IMG/VR virus record: IMGVR_UViG_3300028794_000017
Coordinates: 1 to 33,874 of that record
Direction: 5' to 3' (one strand)
Source: a virus
DNA length: 33,874 bases
The notes under the pieces were generated by a model. That model saw nothing but the letters and a program-made list of their open reading frames with translations, was not told where the DNA came from and ran no database searches. Made by a program: the position numbers and the translations under genes. Of the stretch, positions 1 through 9,121 are shown one piece after another. How positions within the stretch are numbered: the stretch's first letter is position 1; each line of letters starts with the position of its first letter.

Positions 1-168
1 CCATCGACTGCTGGGGCTGGTCAGCCAACAGCGCCAAGCCACCGTGGAACCAGGCGAACAATCTTGCGGAAGCAATCCGTATGGCGTCCTTCGACTACGA
101 CAACGCTGGACGCCTGCTTTCACTGCCTGGAAGTTATCCAGACGCACGAGTGAAGTCGGTGTACCTGA
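1..168. repeat. Terminal overlap, left copy
   Basis: These 168 bases are repeated at 33707-33874 in the same orientation, with one difference (C at 42, G at 33748). The gene interrupted by the left edge continues in frame from the gene interrupted by the right edge, so the repeat is best read as the overlap of a circular or circularly permuted genome of about 33,706 bp. A true direct terminal repeat is less likely because the repeat lies inside one gene, but sequence alone cannot exclude it. Confidence 0.9.
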
Positions 169-260
169 CGCAGGAACCACGACGTGTGCCGGACGATGCC
201 GGATCGTTCGCGCATTACCAGTTCGACATGTATTGCGGATGGATCGAGATCCCGGCATGA
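1..260 (+). CDS. Tail terminator-like / tail completion protein, C-terminal part
   Basis: This is the 3' part of the gene whose ATG is at 33520. The frame enters at base 3 and ends at TGA 258-260; across the circular junction the whole protein is 148 residues. It lies directly before the major tail protein and after an HK97 gp10-like protein, the place where siphoviruses encode the tail terminator that caps the tail tube at the neck. The function is inferred from position and size, as I see no diagnostic motif. The stop overlaps the next start as ATGA, suggesting translational coupling. Codon 42-44 here is CCG (Pro), where the right-hand copy has GCG (Ala). Confidence 0.6.
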   Translation, partial: IDCWGWSANSAKPPWNQANNLAEAIRMASFDYDNAGRLLSLPGSYPDARVKSVYLTQEPRRVPDDAGSFAHYQFDMYCGWIEIPA

Positions 261-505
261 CACAGCGCTGGATACTCGTCGGCCTGGTGTCGAACGAAGC
301 CATCAGCCGCAACGGCCTGGTCCTGGTGCACGACAACCCGGATGAGCTGGAGTGGCTGTTCTACGGAGTGAAAGTCAAACCGATCGGCGACAACTTCGGT
401 TTGCCAACACTCCCGATTAGAGAACTTCCAGAGTTTGAGGGGGTGCACTGGCCCATCCGCCGTAGTGAGTTCCGCGACTACACAACAAGAACGCGAGAAA
501 GGTAA
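257..505 (+). CDS. Small hypothetical protein between tail terminator and major tail protein
   Basis: An 82-residue protein starting at the ATG that overlaps the previous stop (ATGA). The frame stays open further upstream, but that part lies over the tail terminator gene in another frame, so the overlapping ATG is preferred. It is rich in charged and aromatic residues, with a basic C-terminus, and has no signal peptide or membrane segment. The major tail protein starts 4 bases after its stop. I do not recognise a family. By position it could be a minor neck or tail assembly factor, but that is a guess. Confidence 0.6.
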   Translation: MTQRWILVGLVSNEAISRNGLVLVHDNPDELEWLFYGVKVKPIGDNFGLPTLPIRELPEFEGVHWPIRRSEFRDYTTRTRER

Positions 506-508
506 ACC

Positions 509-1084
509 ATGAGCCTGACCGTAACCAACCTGATCCAGGGTCCGGCGCGGATGTACTACGGCGATGTCGGCGCGTCCGAGCCGCTGGCTTCCGCAGCCAT
601 GAACACCACGCCGCCCACGTCCTCGTGGAACGAGTTCGGCTTCACCACGGACGGCATCGCTGTCGCAGTCGAGATGGACTGGGAAGAGATGACCGCCGAC
701 CAGGTGCCGGATGTGCTCGGCTACCGCATGTCGAAGCGTGCGGCCAAGGTGACGACGACGGTTTCCGAACCGACGTTGGACAACCTGAAAATCATCATGA
801 ACGGCGGCACCATCACGTCGGGTTCCGGCGTCCGGCAGTACACGCCGGACAACAGCGACACGGCGTACCGGCCCACACCCAAGGCAATCCTCGTGGACGG
901 CGACGCGCCGGACAGTGCTGCGGGTGCACGCAAGCGTCGGCGGGTCATCATCCGCAAGGCGGTCAACATCGGCAACATCGAGGAAGCCCGCAAGAAGGAC
1001 GAGAAGGCGGGCTACGAAGTAGAACTCGCCGGGCTGTACGTGTCCGACACGATCGAGCCCTTCATCTACAACGACCAGACCTGA
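509..1084 (+). CDS. Major tail protein (tail tube subunit)
   Basis: 191 residues preceded by a purine-rich ribosome site (GAAAGG, 497-502). The sequence is beta-rich with a long central Ser/Thr/Gly region. It has the usual size for siphovirus tube subunits and sits between the tail completion genes and the tail assembly chaperones. This protein would polymerise around the tape measure to form the tail tube. A hairpin terminator-like structure follows directly, as is common after highly expressed tube genes, where it sets the level of readthrough. The call rests mainly on position plus general character. Confidence 0.8.
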   Translation: MSLTVTNLIQGPARMYYGDVGASEPLASAAMNTTPPTSSWNEFGFTTDGIAVAVEMDWEEMTADQVPDVLGYRMSKRAAKVTTTVSEPTLDNLKIIMNGGTITSGSGVRQYTPDNSDTAYRPTPKAILVDGDAPDSAAGARKRRRVIIRKAVNIGNIEEARKKDEKAGYEVELAGLYVSDTIEPFIYNDQT

Positions 1085-1108
1085 TCCGACTTCATCCAGT
1101 GAAATCAT

Positions 1109-1143
1109 GGGCCGTGGTTGCAGCAAGGACGTAGCCACGGCCC
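1109..1143 (+). terminator. Hairpin after the major tail protein gene
   Basis: A 9-bp perfect inverted repeat, GGGCCGTGG (1109-1117) and CCACGGCCC (1135-1143), with a 17-base loop, followed by GTTGTAAAAAG with no U-run. It is probably a partial terminator or mRNA 3'-end stabiliser separating the abundant tube mRNA from downstream tail genes. Confidence 0.55.
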
Positions 1144-1178
1144 CGTTGTAAAAAGTTCAATACCAAGGAGACAGCAAG

Positions 1179-1559
1179 ATGAGCGACATCAACGACATCA
1201 ACAGCGCGACCACTGACGAGCCCGGCGTGAAGGATCTGCTGCGGGTCAAGAAAGCCAAGAAGAACAAGAAGATCGAGATGGAGCCGTTCGCCATCGTGGA
1301 AGGCGACGATGGTGAAGAGACCACCCTGTCGATCCCGAAGAAGGTCACGTCGCAGGTTGCGGTGAAGTACCTGCGCGACATCCGCAACGTCGGTGCGGAG
1401 GTTGCCATGTCCAACGCGATGTACTCGCTGCTGGGTGCGGAAACTCTGGAATTCATCGCCACCACCGAGCTGGAAGACGATGACGTGGTGGAGCGACTGA
1501 TGGGGGAGGTTCGCACCCGGCTGATGGGGGCCATGGAGAAGATTCAGGGAAATGGCTGA
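1179..1559 (+). CDS. Tail assembly chaperone, short form (gpG-like)
   Basis: 126 residues with a strong AAGGAGA ribosome site. The N-terminal part is charged and very lysine-rich (residues about 20-37). Siphoviruses encode a pair of tail assembly chaperones between the major tail protein and the tape measure; the short protein is made by normal termination, here at TGA 1557-1559. A slippery heptamer lies six bases before the end (1547-1553), and the overlapping -1 frame is open, so a minority of ribosomes should make the longer fusion. The chaperones coat the tape measure before tube polymerisation and are normally absent from the virion. Confidence 0.85.
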   Translation: MSDINDINSATTDEPGVKDLLRVKKAKKNKKIEMEPFAIVEGDDGEETTLSIPKKVTSQVAVKYLRDIRNVGAEVAMSNAMYSLLGAETLEFIATTELEDDDVVERLMGEVRTRLMGAMEKIQGNG

Positions 1560-1870
1560 GCCGAGCGGCGCAGATCCTTTGGGTCATCGATCATCTGGAT
1601 GACTTGGAGTCCGACTTCCTCGCCATCTACCGCATCAAGGACTGGCGAAAGTTGGACGCCCCAAAGTTCTTCCGCTTGGCGTACCGGTGCAGTGCATACC
1701 CCGGAGTCATGTCCACCCTGATCCAGGCACAGCAGAACGAGAAGAACGGCGGCGGCAAGTACGCACCGATCGGGAACGGGCAACCGGCCAAGCACGTCGA
1801 GGCAACACAGGGCAACCTGAAGCACCATCCAGCGTTCGCCGGGGTGATTTCAAAGTATCAAGGAGACTGA
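1179..1870 (+). CDS. Tail assembly chaperone, -1 frameshift fusion (gpGT-like)
   Basis: Reading to 1553, slipping back one base, and continuing from 1553 in the -1 frame gives about 230 residues ending at TGA 1868-1870. The downstream frame has no stop between the slippery site and 1870, and the next gene follows within one base. It has no ribosome site of its own at a suitable start near 1554; an internal ATG at 1604 lacks a clear Shine-Dalgarno. The T domain (about 105 residues) contains an Asp-rich start and a basic, Gly/Asn-rich tail. In lambda-like phages the GT form bridges the tape measure and the tube protein. Order, lengths and slippery site all agree with the family. Confidence 0.85.
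1547..1553 (+). promoter_or_regulatory. Slippery heptamer for programmed -1 frameshift
   Basis: The heptamer G GGA AAT matches the X XXY YYZ rule in the zero frame (GGA 1548-1550, AAT 1551-1553). After slippage the codons read GGG AAA, then TGG opens the -1 frame. It is 3 bases from the zero-frame stop codon. This is the arrangement long known for tail chaperone genes of siphoviruses. Confidence 0.85.
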
Positions 1871-1871
1871 C

Positions 1872-4457
1872 GTGGCAGGCTTCGGCTTCCAGGTAGCTAA
1901 GGGCTTCGTCGATGTGGTGACGAAGGTCGACAAGAAGAACGTACGCAGGGAAGCCGATGGCATCGTCCGGGACATCAACGGGCGGCTGCACGATTCGGAG
2001 GGAAGGTTCCTCGCGTCGGGTTTCCTAGCGGGTAAGGGATTCAGTAGTGGCTTCGGCAAGGGGGCCACTACTGATGACCATCGCAGTCTGTTCAGCCGCG
2101 TACTGGGCAAGTCGATGCGGTTCGCGGGCAAAGCTGCGGGCAAGGTGTTCGGACTCGGCTTCAAAGTCGCAGCGATGGCAGCGTTGGCGAACACGGCGTC
2201 AAGCATCATCGCGCCGTTGCTACCGGCCATCGCACAGGTTGCCGGTGGGCTGGGCGCTCTATTGCCCGCTGCGGCGTTCACGGGTGCTCTGGCCATGGTC
2301 ACCTTCAAGATGGCGTTGTCGGGCGTTGGTGACGCTCTCAGTGCCGGTTTGAAGGGTGACACCGAGGGACTGGCCAAGGCGATGGAGTCCATGTCGCCTG
2401 CGGGTCAGAAGGCGGTCAAGGCGATCCTCACGCTGAAGCCGCAACTGGACAAGTTGAAGCAGACGGTTCAGCAGAACTTCTTCGCACCGTTCGTCAACGG
2501 GTTGAAGCCGCTGTTGTCCACGTACTTCCCGCAACTGTCGGCACAGTTGACCGTCACGTCGTCGGACTTCGGCAACATGGTCGCGGGCATCATGAAGGTT
2601 CTCCAGACGCCTGCTGTCGTGGACAGCCTGTCTTTCAGTTTGATGAACGCAGGCGATGCCATCCACAACGTAGCGGCCGGTGTTCCTGGTCTGGTGGCTG
2701 GCTTCGTTCCACTGATTGAAGTCGGTTCGTCGTTCCTGCCTCAACTGACCGCTGGCTTCAGTGGGCTGACTTCCAAGTTCGCGGCCTTCATGACACAGGC
2801 AGCGGCATCGGGTCAGTTGAAGACCTTCATCCAGGGCGCGTTGGACATGATGAAGCAGTTGTTCACGTTCCTCGGACAGGTCGGCTCGATCTTCAGTTCC
2901 ATCTTCGGTGCGATGCAGGCGAGTGGCGGCAACCTGCTCGGCACCATCGGAACGTTGGTGGGCCAGTTCGCTGCGTTCCTGAAGACAGCGCAGGGCGCGC
3001 AGATGTTGCAGTCCATCTTCGGTGTCCTAGCGCAGGCGGGTCAGTTGTTCGGGCAGGCGTTCGCTTTGATCCTGCCCATCGTCGCGCAACTGGTGACGGT
3101 GCTTGCAGGTCCATTCTCGGCAGTGTTGGCCATCGCTTCGAACTTGTTGTCCGCACTGGCTCCCACGATTGAAATGGTTGGAAACGTACTGACGAGCGCG
3201 CTTGCGGTGGTGCTGCCGGTCATCACCGACTTGCTTGCTGTACTCATGCCAGTCGTCGCACAGCTCGCCAGTGTGCTGGTGTCTGCGCTTGCCCCGGTAA
3301 TCGGTGTCGTCGCGCAGGTGTTCGCCACACTGGTGCCGATCCTGACGCCGATCATCATGATGTTGGTGAACGCGTTGATGCCCATCATCACAGCGTTGTC
3401 GCCAGTAATCACCGTGCTCGCTGCGGTCATCGGGCAGATCCTCGGTACCGCACTTCAAGCCATCATGCCGCTGTTCCAAACGCTGCTGCCGGTTATCGCG
3501 CAACTGGTGACCACGCTGCTTCCCGCACTGATCCCCATCATCCAGTTGATCGGGTCTCTCTTCCAGGCGTTGATGCCAGCCATCATGCCGGTCATCTCGT
3601 TGCTGGCGGACAACGCGGCGAAGACGTTGCAGATGATCACTCCACTGTTGACGTTCGTCGCACAGGCCATCGCGTTCCTCATCACGAAGTTGATTGCGCT
3701 GATCGGTCCCATCGTCAGTGCGATCGGTTGGGTTGCCAACTTCTTCAACAAGATGAACGAGATGGGTGCCATCAAGGCGATGTTCGTTGGAGCACTCAAC
3801 GCGATCCGCAGTGGTGTGTCCACGGCGATTGGATGGGTGAAGAGCTACATCGTGGCGAACATCAACGCGGTGAAGTCCACGTTCCTCGGCATCGTGTCCA
3901 TCGTGTCCACGGTCATCGGGTTCTTCGCAAAGATCCAAGCGGGCATCGCGGCGAAGATCGCATCCATGATTGCGGCAGTGAAAGCCATCCCAGGCAAAAT
4001 CAAGTCCGCACTCGGCAACCTCGGCAACCTGTTGCTGAACGCCGGTAAGCAGATCATCCAAGGTTTGATCTCCGGTGTGACCGGGATGATCGGCAAGTTG
4101 AAGGACAAGTTCAGCAGCATCACGAACATGATCCCGGACTGGAAGGGTCCGATGACCGTCGACATGCGCCTCCTGGAGCCTTCAGGCAAGGCGTTGATGG
4201 GCGGCCTGATGACAGGTGTGGCCAAGCAGGTTCCGGCCCTTCAGGGACAGCTACAGGGCATCACAGCAGGTATCCCCAACATGGTCGGCGGCACGACACC
4301 GCAGCCGGGTATGGCGGCATCGATGGGCGCGGTGACGATCCAACAGTTGGTGGTCCAGATCAACACGCCGCTGAACCTTAAGACGAAGGACGAGAAGCGC
4401 AAGTTTGCGGGCGAGATTTTCGACGCAGTTGAGTCGTACAAGAAGGAGTACCGCTGA
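1872..4457 (+). CDS. Tape measure protein
   Basis: 861 residues starting at GTG, with AAGGAGA just upstream and a 1-base gap after the chaperone stop. The protein has a short basic N-terminal region, then a long stretch (roughly residues 95-620) of hydrophobic, Ala/Leu/Ile/Val/Pro-rich helices with repeated patterns, then a Lys-rich C-terminus. These are hallmarks of tape measure proteins, which set tail length and help DNA enter the cell. At the usual ~0.15 nm per residue it predicts a tail of about 130 nm. No lytic transglycosylase or peptidase motif is visible, which matters because no separate endolysin is evident. The stop overlaps the next start (TGATG). Confidence 0.93.
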   Translation: MAGFGFQVAKGFVDVVTKVDKKNVRREADGIVRDINGRLHDSEGRFLASGFLAGKGFSSGFGKGATTDDHRSLFSRVLGKSMRFAGKAAGKVFGLGFKVAAMAALANTASSIIAPLLPAIAQVAGGLGALLPAAAFTGALAMVTFKMALSGVGDALSAGLKGDTEGLAKAMESMSPAGQKAVKAILTLKPQLDKLKQTVQQNFFAPFVNGLKPLLSTYFPQLSAQLTVTSSDFGNMVAGIMKVLQTPAVVDSLSFSLMNAGDAIHNVAAGVPGLVAGFVPLIEVGSSFLPQLTAGFSGLTSKFAAFMTQAAASGQLKTFIQGALDMMKQLFTFLGQVGSIFSSIFGAMQASGGNLLGTIGTLVGQFAAFLKTAQGAQMLQSIFGVLAQAGQLFGQAFALILPIVAQLVTVLAGPFSAVLAIASNLLSALAPTIEMVGNVLTSALAVVLPVITDLLAVLMPVVAQLASVLVSALAPVIGVVAQVFATLVPILTPIIMMLVNALMPIITALSPVITVLAAVIGQILGTALQAIMPLFQTLLPVIAQLVTTLLPALIPIIQLIGSLFQALMPAIMPVISLLADNAAKTLQMITPLLTFVAQAIAFLITKLIALIGPIVSAIGWVANFFNKMNEMGAIKAMFVGALNAIRSGVSTAIGWVKSYIVANINAVKSTFLGIVSIVSTVIGFFAKIQAGIAAKIASMIAAVKAIPGKIKSALGNLGNLLLNAGKQIIQGLISGVTGMIGKLKDKFSSITNMIPDWKGPMTVDMRLLEPSGKALMGGLMTGVAKQVPALQGQLQGITAGIPNMVGGTTPQPGMAASMGAVTIQQLVVQINTPLNLKTKDEKRKFAGEIFDAVESYKKEYR

Positions 4458-5677
4458 TGGCTTACGGGACAGTGACCATCGGTCGTCTTGTAGTCCGTGA
4501 AAATTTCGTGCTGCAAGACGCTGTCGATGCGAGCAACGGTGAACGGTCCATCTCGTTGTCCGGCGAGGAAGCGAGCCCACCACTCACGCTGGCCATACTG
4601 AAGCAGCGGGCCGAAGACATGATGGGTATGCGCGGGATGTTCCTGCCCGTGGTGTTCACGAACAAGACGGATCACAACGGGTACTACATGGTTGCCGACG
4701 TCAGTGCGGACATCACCAACTGGAACAACGACATCGCCAAGTTCGCGTGGACCATCAAGTTGCAACAGGTCGGCGCGGACAACAACGTCGATGTCGAATC
4801 CAGGTTGGGGAACATCGCGCGGCAGAACGACTTCAGCAACGTCGGTGAACGCTGGCACGCACCGAGCATCGGTCACTACGGCTACTACACGGGTGCCACA
4901 CAGCCATCGCGTTTCAACCGGATCAGTTCAGACGGCACGGTCATCGTGTATCGCGGTGTGCCTGCTGTTAACCCACGATGGGGTTCAGCGGTCGGAAACT
5001 ACATGGCTGGACGTTCGCGCATCGTGGTGACCGGTGTGGAGCGCAGTGGAACGAACCTGCCCATCGGTGCGCTGGATTGGGAAATCAACAACGGCCTGGT
5101 TCGCGTCACGCCGAACAACAACAGCACGGGCTACCTCAACGTGTCGTCGTGGTCTAGTGGCAGCAGCACATGGCAGACGAAGCTGTTCCGTGTCGGTGTC
5201 ACGTCCGGCAACTTCATCCAGACAGTCGACGGCGCAACGGTTCTACGTAACGACGCGGAGATGGTGACGCTGCGGTTGACGAAAAACTTCGCCATCTTCG
5301 GCGAGGTGGGCCGGGCAACACTGGATCTCACCCTGCGGCGTGGAAGTCGTGTCGTGGAGGGATACCTGCAACGTGGCGACCAGGCGAACGAACTGAAGGT
5401 CACGCTGTTCACCGGAGAGAACTACACCAACTCAAGTTCGGGCTACGTGTACGCGACTTCCAACGATGTGAACGGGAACAAGTTCGTGATGGGTTCGGCA
5501 CGCAACTTCACGCCGCACGCGTCTGGTGGTGTCGTTCGCAGCAACACGCGAGTTCTGGACTTCTTCATTGCAACTTCAGTTGGTGGAAGCGCGGCAGTGG
5601 ACGGCGACCAGCCGGACGACCTGTATGCGCAGTACGTGTCTTCCTCTTCTGAATACACGATGGGGGTCCGTCGATGA
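4457..5677 (+). CDS. Distal tail protein-like (minor tail protein)
   Basis: 406 residues directly after the tape measure, coupled through a TGATG overlap. The first gene after the tape measure in siphoviruses normally encodes the distal tail (Dit) protein, which forms the hub joining tube and tip. The sequence is beta-rich, with many Asn/Ser/Gly turns and no membrane segment. It is longer than minimal Dit proteins (about 250 residues), so it probably carries an extra domain in its C-terminal half. The call rests on gene order. The stop overlaps the next gene by four bases (ATGA). Confidence 0.7.
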   Translation: MAYGTVTIGRLVVRENFVLQDAVDASNGERSISLSGEEASPPLTLAILKQRAEDMMGMRGMFLPVVFTNKTDHNGYYMVADVSADITNWNNDIAKFAWTIKLQQVGADNNVDVESRLGNIARQNDFSNVGERWHAPSIGHYGYYTGATQPSRFNRISSDGTVIVYRGVPAVNPRWGSAVGNYMAGRSRIVVTGVERSGTNLPIGALDWEINNGLVRVTPNNNSTGYLNVSSWSSGSSTWQTKLFRVGVTSGNFIQTVDGATVLRNDAEMVTLRLTKNFAIFGEVGRATLDLTLRRGSRVVEGYLQRGDQANELKVTLFTGENYTNSSSGYVYATSNDVNGNKFVMGSARNFTPHASGGVVRSNTRVLDFFIATSVGGSAAVDGDQPDDLYAQYVSSSSEYTMGVRR

Positions 5678-8466
5678 CGATCAGCGAAGTGAAGCAGGCG
5701 TTGGGATCGTGGTCCGTGCGCCTGCGTTCCGACACCCCCAGAGAGGCGCTGGACGCCCTAACGTACTTCGGGCACATCGCTGTACTACCTGGACGCCAAA
5801 GCATCGCCACGTTGGGCGACAACATGCTTGCTGCGGCACGGTACGTCGGAGTGCTGACCGGGCGAAGCGATGACGACGACATCGAGCTGACCGGCTCGGG
5901 TATGCCGTACTGGCTTGGAGATGGTGAAGACAAGGGTTACGTCATCGAGACGGCCATCAACTTCGCGGCCGAAACGTTCGCCAACACAGTGCGGGATCTG
6001 CTCCCGCCAAGTGTGGTCGAAGGGACTCTTCACGCAGTCGCCGGAACGTACACCGGACAGCATCAGTGGCAGACACCACGAACCGCGATTTCCTATGTCA
6101 CGTCTAGCTTTGACGCTGAATGGAGGGTCAACGGTGACGGCACGCTGGACGCTGGCGAAGTCGAAGACCTGTATGTAACCGACCCTGTAACCATTCTTGT
6201 AAAGAAGAATGTAGGTCGAGACCTAACACTGAACGGCATCCAGGGCGACATGGCGCTTGCCACGGACGTCCAGGACTACACCACGCGCGTCGTGTTGCTG
6301 GCCGAAGGTGAAGGTGCGTCGATCGCAACCGGTGACGCTGATGCAGTGCTGGTGCCGTACAAGGATCTGTTCGGCAACGATGTCGTAATCACGCGCATGG
6401 TTTCCGAAAGTGAAACGAGCAACGGCAATGCCCATGCTCGTGCGCAGTTGGCTCTCAATAGGTTCAGCGGCAAGCGGCAGGCGGTAACCCTCAACGCCGA
6501 CGAGTACGACATCAAGGGTGACTTCGTTGTCGGGGACTACGTGTACGTGTATGACCCGGATACTGGCTTTGTAGAACCTACAAACGAAGTCCAGTTCCGG
6601 GGAACCGTGCTGAACCCGATGGCGCTGCGGGTCATCGAGATGTCCTACCCCGTCGAAGCCGGTTGGACAGTGGCGTTCCGCGACATCGACGGCAACTGGT
6701 TCGACTTGTCGGACTACTACATCACTGAGTCCGGACAGTCCCAGATCGTCGTAGGCGACTTCAACCAGTCGTTGAGCGGTATCGGTAGCCAGCCGGTAGG
6801 TTCGCGTCCCAACGGGGATTCCAGCGTGCCTGACGCACCATCGCTGAACACACCCTTCACCACGACGAGCTACCAGAGCAGCAACGGCGAGACGAAGGCA
6901 CGCATCCTGGTGTCGTGGGATCTGCCGCTGAACACCGACGGCAGCACGATCCTGGACGGTGACTACTACGAAATTCGTTACCGCGTAACAGGAACGACCG
7001 ACTACCAGTACCAAAGTGTCGCGTTCGACCAGACGAATTACCTGTTGCAAGAACTCACATGCGGTGTCAGCTACGACATCAGTGTGCGCGCGGTTGACCT
7101 CAACGGGAACAAGGGTGCCTTCAGTACGACGGCGGCAACGGTGGCATCCAGCGACAGTGTCGCGCCGTCAACGCCCGCACCCCCAACGGTCGCCGGTTCC
7201 ACGTTGCAGATCCAGGTTGCGCACTCGCTGGGTAAGTCAACAGGCGGCACGTTCAACCTGGAGTCCGATCTCCATCATCTGAATGTGCATGTAGGAACTT
7301 CAAGCGGGTTCACACCAAGCGCGGCGAACTACGTCGGTGCCATCGCAGCCAACGCGGGGAACCTGCTCCAGTCGGTAGCTGTGTTCGGGAACTTCCCCAT
7401 TGCGGACGCGACAACGCGATGGGTGAAGGTCATCGCAGTTGATGCCAGTGGCAACGCGTCTGCTGCATCATCGGCGGCTTCGGTTACCGCAGTGCTGATC
7501 GACACGGCGAACATCGCAGACCTGGCTGTCACCAACGCGAAAATCAACGACCTGACGGTGTCGAAGATTACGGCGGGAACAATCTCGTCCAACTGGATTC
7601 TCGGCGCGAACATCAGCACGGCAACGTCGGGTGCGCGCGTCCAGTTGAAGCCGAGCGGTATGGAGGCGTACGACACCGGCGGCAACAAGACCGTCGACAT
7701 CAAGTCTTCAGACGGTTCTGTGAACATCATCGGCGCGTTCCAAACCGGTGTCGCGGGACATCAGCGCATGGTGATGAACCCGGAAGAGCCGTGGTCGACG
7801 CTGTACTTCTACCCGTCCAGTGGTGGTGACTTCGCGTTCGTCAACTTCGTGGACCCTGGTAGTGGTGCGGCAGAAATCTTCGGATTCAACTCCGCACAGT
7901 TCACCAACTCCGTCACGGGCCATACCAACCGATCCAACATGCGGCTCGGTGCCCACATCAGCCTGTACCAGTACCGCTCGTCCACACAGGCCATCGAGGG
8001 TAACTACCTATATATGGACGAGAACCTTTGCTACCTGTCGCACCTGACGTCGGCTTCACCAGGTGTGTCGGATGCAACGCTTCGACTATCCGCAAACTCC
8101 GCAAGTCTTGTGGTGGACGGTGAGTCGTCGTTGCTGCTGTCGTCAACCGGCGCGCACCTGAGTGTCGATGGTGGCGGGCAACTTCGGATCGACAACAGCG
8201 TGGTGATGATCGCCGGTACGTGGCCGGGCTTCGTGTCGGCCGATCCGGATGATGCGTTGTTCGTGTGTGAGTTGCTGTTCTCCAGTGGCTCAAGTGGTGG
8301 CAGCGCAACGTACGGCGCAACGATGTCGTCAACGATGTCCCCTACGGTCACCATCCAGGACTCCAACAGTTGGAGTTTGGACAGCAGCACGTTCACCGGG
8401 TTCGCGTTCAGTTGGGCCGGTACGGGCAGCCACGAAGTTCACATCGCAAGTTGGAGGATTCCGTGA
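5674..8466 (+). CDS. Tail tip / tail-associated minor protein with fibronectin III-like domain
   Basis: 930 residues, ATGA-coupled to the previous gene. The N-terminal ~380 residues resemble the hub region of tail-tip proteins. Residues about 400-495 look like a fibronectin type III domain (WDLP near 435, Tyr-rich strands, and a YDISVRAVD strand). The next segment has the NAKINDLTVSKITAGTIS style motif (about 625-643) often seen where tail-tip hub proteins pass into fibre-like domains. The C-terminal third is Ser/Gly/Thr-rich beta structure and probably contacts the cell surface. It likely acts as the central tip protein and receptor-contact module. No peptidase active site was recognised. 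Confidence 0.75.
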   Translation: MTISEVKQALGSWSVRLRSDTPREALDALTYFGHIAVLPGRQSIATLGDNMLAAARYVGVLTGRSDDDDIELTGSGMPYWLGDGEDKGYVIETAINFAAETFANTVRDLLPPSVVEGTLHAVAGTYTGQHQWQTPRTAISYVTSSFDAEWRVNGDGTLDAGEVEDLYVTDPVTILVKKNVGRDLTLNGIQGDMALATDVQDYTTRVVLLAEGEGASIATGDADAVLVPYKDLFGNDVVITRMVSESETSNGNAHARAQLALNRFSGKRQAVTLNADEYDIKGDFVVGDYVYVYDPDTGFVEPTNEVQFRGTVLNPMALRVIEMSYPVEAGWTVAFRDIDGNWFDLSDYYITESGQSQIVVGDFNQSLSGIGSQPVGSRPNGDSSVPDAPSLNTPFTTTSYQSSNGETKARILVSWDLPLNTDGSTILDGDYYEIRYRVTGTTDYQYQSVAFDQTNYLLQELTCGVSYDISVRAVDLNGNKGAFSTTAATVASSDSVAPSTPAPPTVAGSTLQIQVAHSLGKSTGGTFNLESDLHHLNVHVGTSSGFTPSAANYVGAIAANAGNLLQSVAVFGNFPIADATTRWVKVIAVDASGNASAASSAASVTAVLIDTANIADLAVTNAKINDLTVSKITAGTISSNWILGANISTATSGARVQLKPSGMEAYDTGGNKTVDIKSSDGSVNIIGAFQTGVAGHQRMVMNPEEPWSTLYFYPSSGGDFAFVNFVDPGSGAAEIFGFNSAQFTNSVTGHTNRSNMRLGAHISLYQYRSSTQAIEGNYLYMDENLCYLSHLTSASPGVSDATLRLSANSASLVVDGESSLLLSSTGAHLSVDGGGQLRIDNSVVMIAGTWPGFVSADPDDALFVCELLFSSGSSGGSATYGATMSSTMSPTVTIQDSNSWSLDSSTFTGFAFSWAGTGSHEVHIASWRIP

Positions 8467-9035
8467 GCGACTACCAAATCTTCAATGTCGAATACCGCGA
8501 TGACGTCGCGTCGGTGCCGGTCTACTGCATCGACTACACGAAGCCGGACGGCACACACCATCGGCACATCACCCCACCTGAAGCGCTGGCGTGGCGAGCT
8601 GCGGAGTACGACATCGACCCTGCGGACGTCGACACGCTGATCGACATCATCGTGCACGAGGTATTCATCCCCGATCCGACGAAGCCGTGGAACCGCAAGA
8701 CCGATGCTGCTGTGAAGAAGGGGATGCTGCGCAAGGGTGGTGCTCCGGTAACCCTCGCCAACAGCACGTCGGCAGTGGAAGCACGTGAAGCACACATGGC
8801 CCGTATTGAGGAAGTGAAGAAGACACGGAACATCACGAAGGCTTCGGCTACCAAGTTGCAGGCGATGAAGAAGCCAGCCGACGCGGACGTGTTCGCTGTG
8901 ATCCGCAAACGTGGAGTCGATCCCACAGTGGTCCAGTCGATGCGGGTTGAAGTTCAGAAGATGAAGTCCGCGTTGCTGAACGCGCCGCCTCCTGGTGCTG
9001 CACCCCAACCCAAGGGCGCAACTGGTCCTAGATAA
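8463..9035 (+). CDS. Minor tail-associated hypothetical protein, last gene of the tail operon
   Basis: 190 residues using a GTG start inside the previous stop (GTGA overlap); the frame is open upstream, but coupling favours this start. The N-terminal ~60 residues are acidic, the middle is Lys/Ala-rich and probably helical, and the last ~18 residues are Pro/Gly/Ala-rich and disordered. There is no signal peptide or membrane helix. It is followed by the strong terminator at 9048-9087 and so closes the virion operon. I do not recognise the family; a small structural or chaperone role for the tip is plausible from position only. Confidence 0.65.
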   Translation: MSDYQIFNVEYRDDVASVPVYCIDYTKPDGTHHRHITPPEALAWRAAEYDIDPADVDTLIDIIVHEVFIPDPTKPWNRKTDAAVKKGMLRKGGAPVTLANSTSAVEAREAHMARIEEVKKTRNITKASATKLQAMKKPADADVFAVIRKRGVDPTVVQSMRVEVQKMKSALLNAPPPGAAPQPKGATGPR

Positions 9036-9047
9036 CCTCAGACACAG

Positions 9048-9087
9048 AACGCCCCACGGACTAAGGGAGAGTCATCCGTGGGGCGTT
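9048..9087. terminator. Strong terminator between convergent operons
   Basis: A perfect 13-bp inverted repeat, AACGCCCCACGGA (9048-9060) and TCCGTGGGGCGTT (9075-9087), with a 14-base loop. It separates the plus-strand tail operon from the minus-strand glycan operon and would work in both directions. No clear U-run follows on either side, which is common in GC-rich actinobacterial terminators. Confidence 0.85.
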
Positions 9088-9121
9088 CGCTATGGGGCCT
9101 GATTCAGCCGTACAAAGTCGA

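Noticed and set aside
44-505. 153-residue plus-strand frame starting at 44
   Set aside because: Its first part overlaps the tail terminator gene in another frame; the coupled ATG at 257 gives a normal small gene.
215-1138. 307-residue minus-strand frame
   Set aside because: Antisense to the major tail protein gene, no ribosome site, Arg/His/Val-rich shadow composition.
3027-4061. 344-residue minus-strand frame
   Set aside because: Shadow of the tape measure gene; extreme His/Arg/Asp/Gln composition and no ribosome site.
6223-7050. 275-residue minus-strand frame
   Set aside because: Antisense to the tail-tip gene within a coherent plus-strand operon.
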